From: JAWPMT01 sp965267435
Lineage (GTDB): Bacteria; Bacteroidota; Bacteroidia; Cytophagales; Cyclobacteriaceae
Direction: 5' to 3'
DNA: 64,000 nucleotides
NCBI GenBank assembly: GCA_965267435.1
Contig: OZ253960.1
Location: 6,448,001-6,512,000 of the forward strand
Shown here: piece by piece, positions 63,340 through 64,000 of the stretch
Numbering within the stretch: position 1 is the stretch's first letter
Layout of the letters: every line of letters starts with the position of its first letter
Notes under the pieces: generated by a model
Databases searched by the model: none
Told to the model about the DNA's origin: nothing
Seen by the model: only the letters and a program-made list of their open reading frames with translations
Made by a program: the position numbers and the translations under genes

Positions 63340-64000
63340 ACGTGACCCGACCATCCTGCACTACGCTTCTACTCTTGTTGATTGTCCTCTTCTCCTGCCA
63401 GAGGAGCGTCGATCGTCCCCGGTTGGTGCTGCGCATGGGGCACGCTGTTAATAGTGAACACATCTGGCACAAAGCCGCCCTCTATTTTGCTGACAAAGTT
63501 GACTCCCTCTCCGGCGGAGAAATTGAAGTTCGTATCTATCCAGTGGAGCAGCTGGGTAAAGAGCTTGAAGTCATACGCATGATCAAGGCGGGTGTTGCCG
63601 ACATGGTCATTACGGGTGAGTCGATGCAAAACTGGACAGATCTTGCTTCCTTTTGCGGTATGCCCTACCTGCTCCGGGACCTCGATCACCTACGGGCTGT
63701 GGTGGAGGGCCCTATAGGCCATGAGTTGGCAGAAGGGATCACTGAGGAATCCGGACTTCGTCCGATTGGCTACTTTGCCCGAGGTCCTCGCTACCTCACC
63801 TCCAACAGGCCGATCACCCATCCCGATGAGTTGCGGGGGATCATATTACGCGTGCCACCGGTACCGATTTCTGTCGCTACCTGGCAGGCCCTGGGTGCCA
63901 AACCCACGCCAATGGCTTTTTCTGAAGTGTTCACAGCCCTTCAATCCGGCATTGTGGAGGCGCAGGAGAATCCTTTTGGATTCATTCACAGCGCTGGTTT
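63340..64000 (+). CDS. dctP: TRAP transporter substrate-binding lipoprotein DctP, partial
   Basis: An open frame from GTG 63340 to the end of the window with no stop (220 codons). Start chosen because it gives a lipoprotein signal ending LFSCQ; another in-frame GTG lies 39 bases upstream. DctP features: RMGHAVNSEHIWHKAALYFAD, GGEIEVRIYPVEQLGKELEVIRM, GVADMVI, ELRGIILRVPPVP, FSEVFTALQSGIVEAQENP. It binds a C4-dicarboxylate-like or sugar acid; permease genes should follow outside the window. Confidence 0.88.

Overview
This window looks like Bacteroidota, most likely a marine or soil Cytophagales-type organism. GC is near 50%. The signs are a FtsX/MacB permease with the Cytophagales-style N-terminal prefix paired with a PadR regulator, a DUF5916 outer-membrane protein, HTCS-type Reg_prop/Y_Y_Y propellers, a fused rhamnulose-1-phosphate aldolase/dehydrogenase, TAnnTTyG-like -7 boxes, and many Tat or lipoprotein exported enzymes. 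Genus level cannot be read from the sequence. I saw no rRNA, clear tRNA, insertion sequence, phage or CRISPR array. The layout is ordinary chromosome rich in secreted hydrolases and catabolic islands.

Left part (1-13 kb): a partial alpha/beta hydrolase and a secreted orphan on the minus strand; then a plus-strand block of a Tat-exported enolase-superfamily lipoprotein and a tight three-gene planctomycete-type module (DUF1549/DUF1553 cytochrome protein, DUF1501 protein, membrane DUF2231-type/cytochrome/LRR protein). A FAD-dependent dehydrogenase and a ThDP enzyme follow, almost touching. A decayed copy of the 3' end of the ThDP gene lies just downstream.

Middle (13-43 kb): S9 peptidase; a gluzincin-like membrane protein with a helix-hairpin-helix domain; an APC transporter with an aldo/keto reductase-RidA fusion; an OafA-type acyltransferase; a beta-helix protein; an SRPBCC/HxlR divergent pair with palindromic operators; a methyltransferase; ABC permease/PadR; DUF5916 barrel; dienelactone hydrolase; metzincin-like lipoprotein; esterase; DUF2167 protein; M1 peptidase; and a metallophosphoesterase.

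Right part (43-64 kb): a 1270-residue two-propeller sensor joined to a methyl-accepting chemotaxis signalling domain; a ChbG/YdjC deacetylase; and a divergent L-rhamnose locus. On the minus strand that locus encodes the aldolase-dehydrogenase, isomerase and kinase. On the plus strand it encodes an NCS1-type permease and an FMN L-lactate dehydrogenase. Together these can take L-rhamnose to DHAP and pyruvate. Next come a small charged protein behind a long leader, a structured noncoding stretch, a penicillin acylase-family lipoprotein, a YfiR-like protein, two tandem Tat-exported hydroxypyruvate-isomerase-like TIM barrels, and a divergent TRAP-type binding lipoprotein cut by the window end.

The observations most worth following are the propeller-MCP chimera, the HEMGH/HhH membrane protein, the NCS1 permease in the rhamnose locus, the AKR-RidA fusion, the two gene remnants (20.7-21.06 kb and 13.02-13.15 kb), and the unexplained structured spacer at 56.65-57.05 kb.
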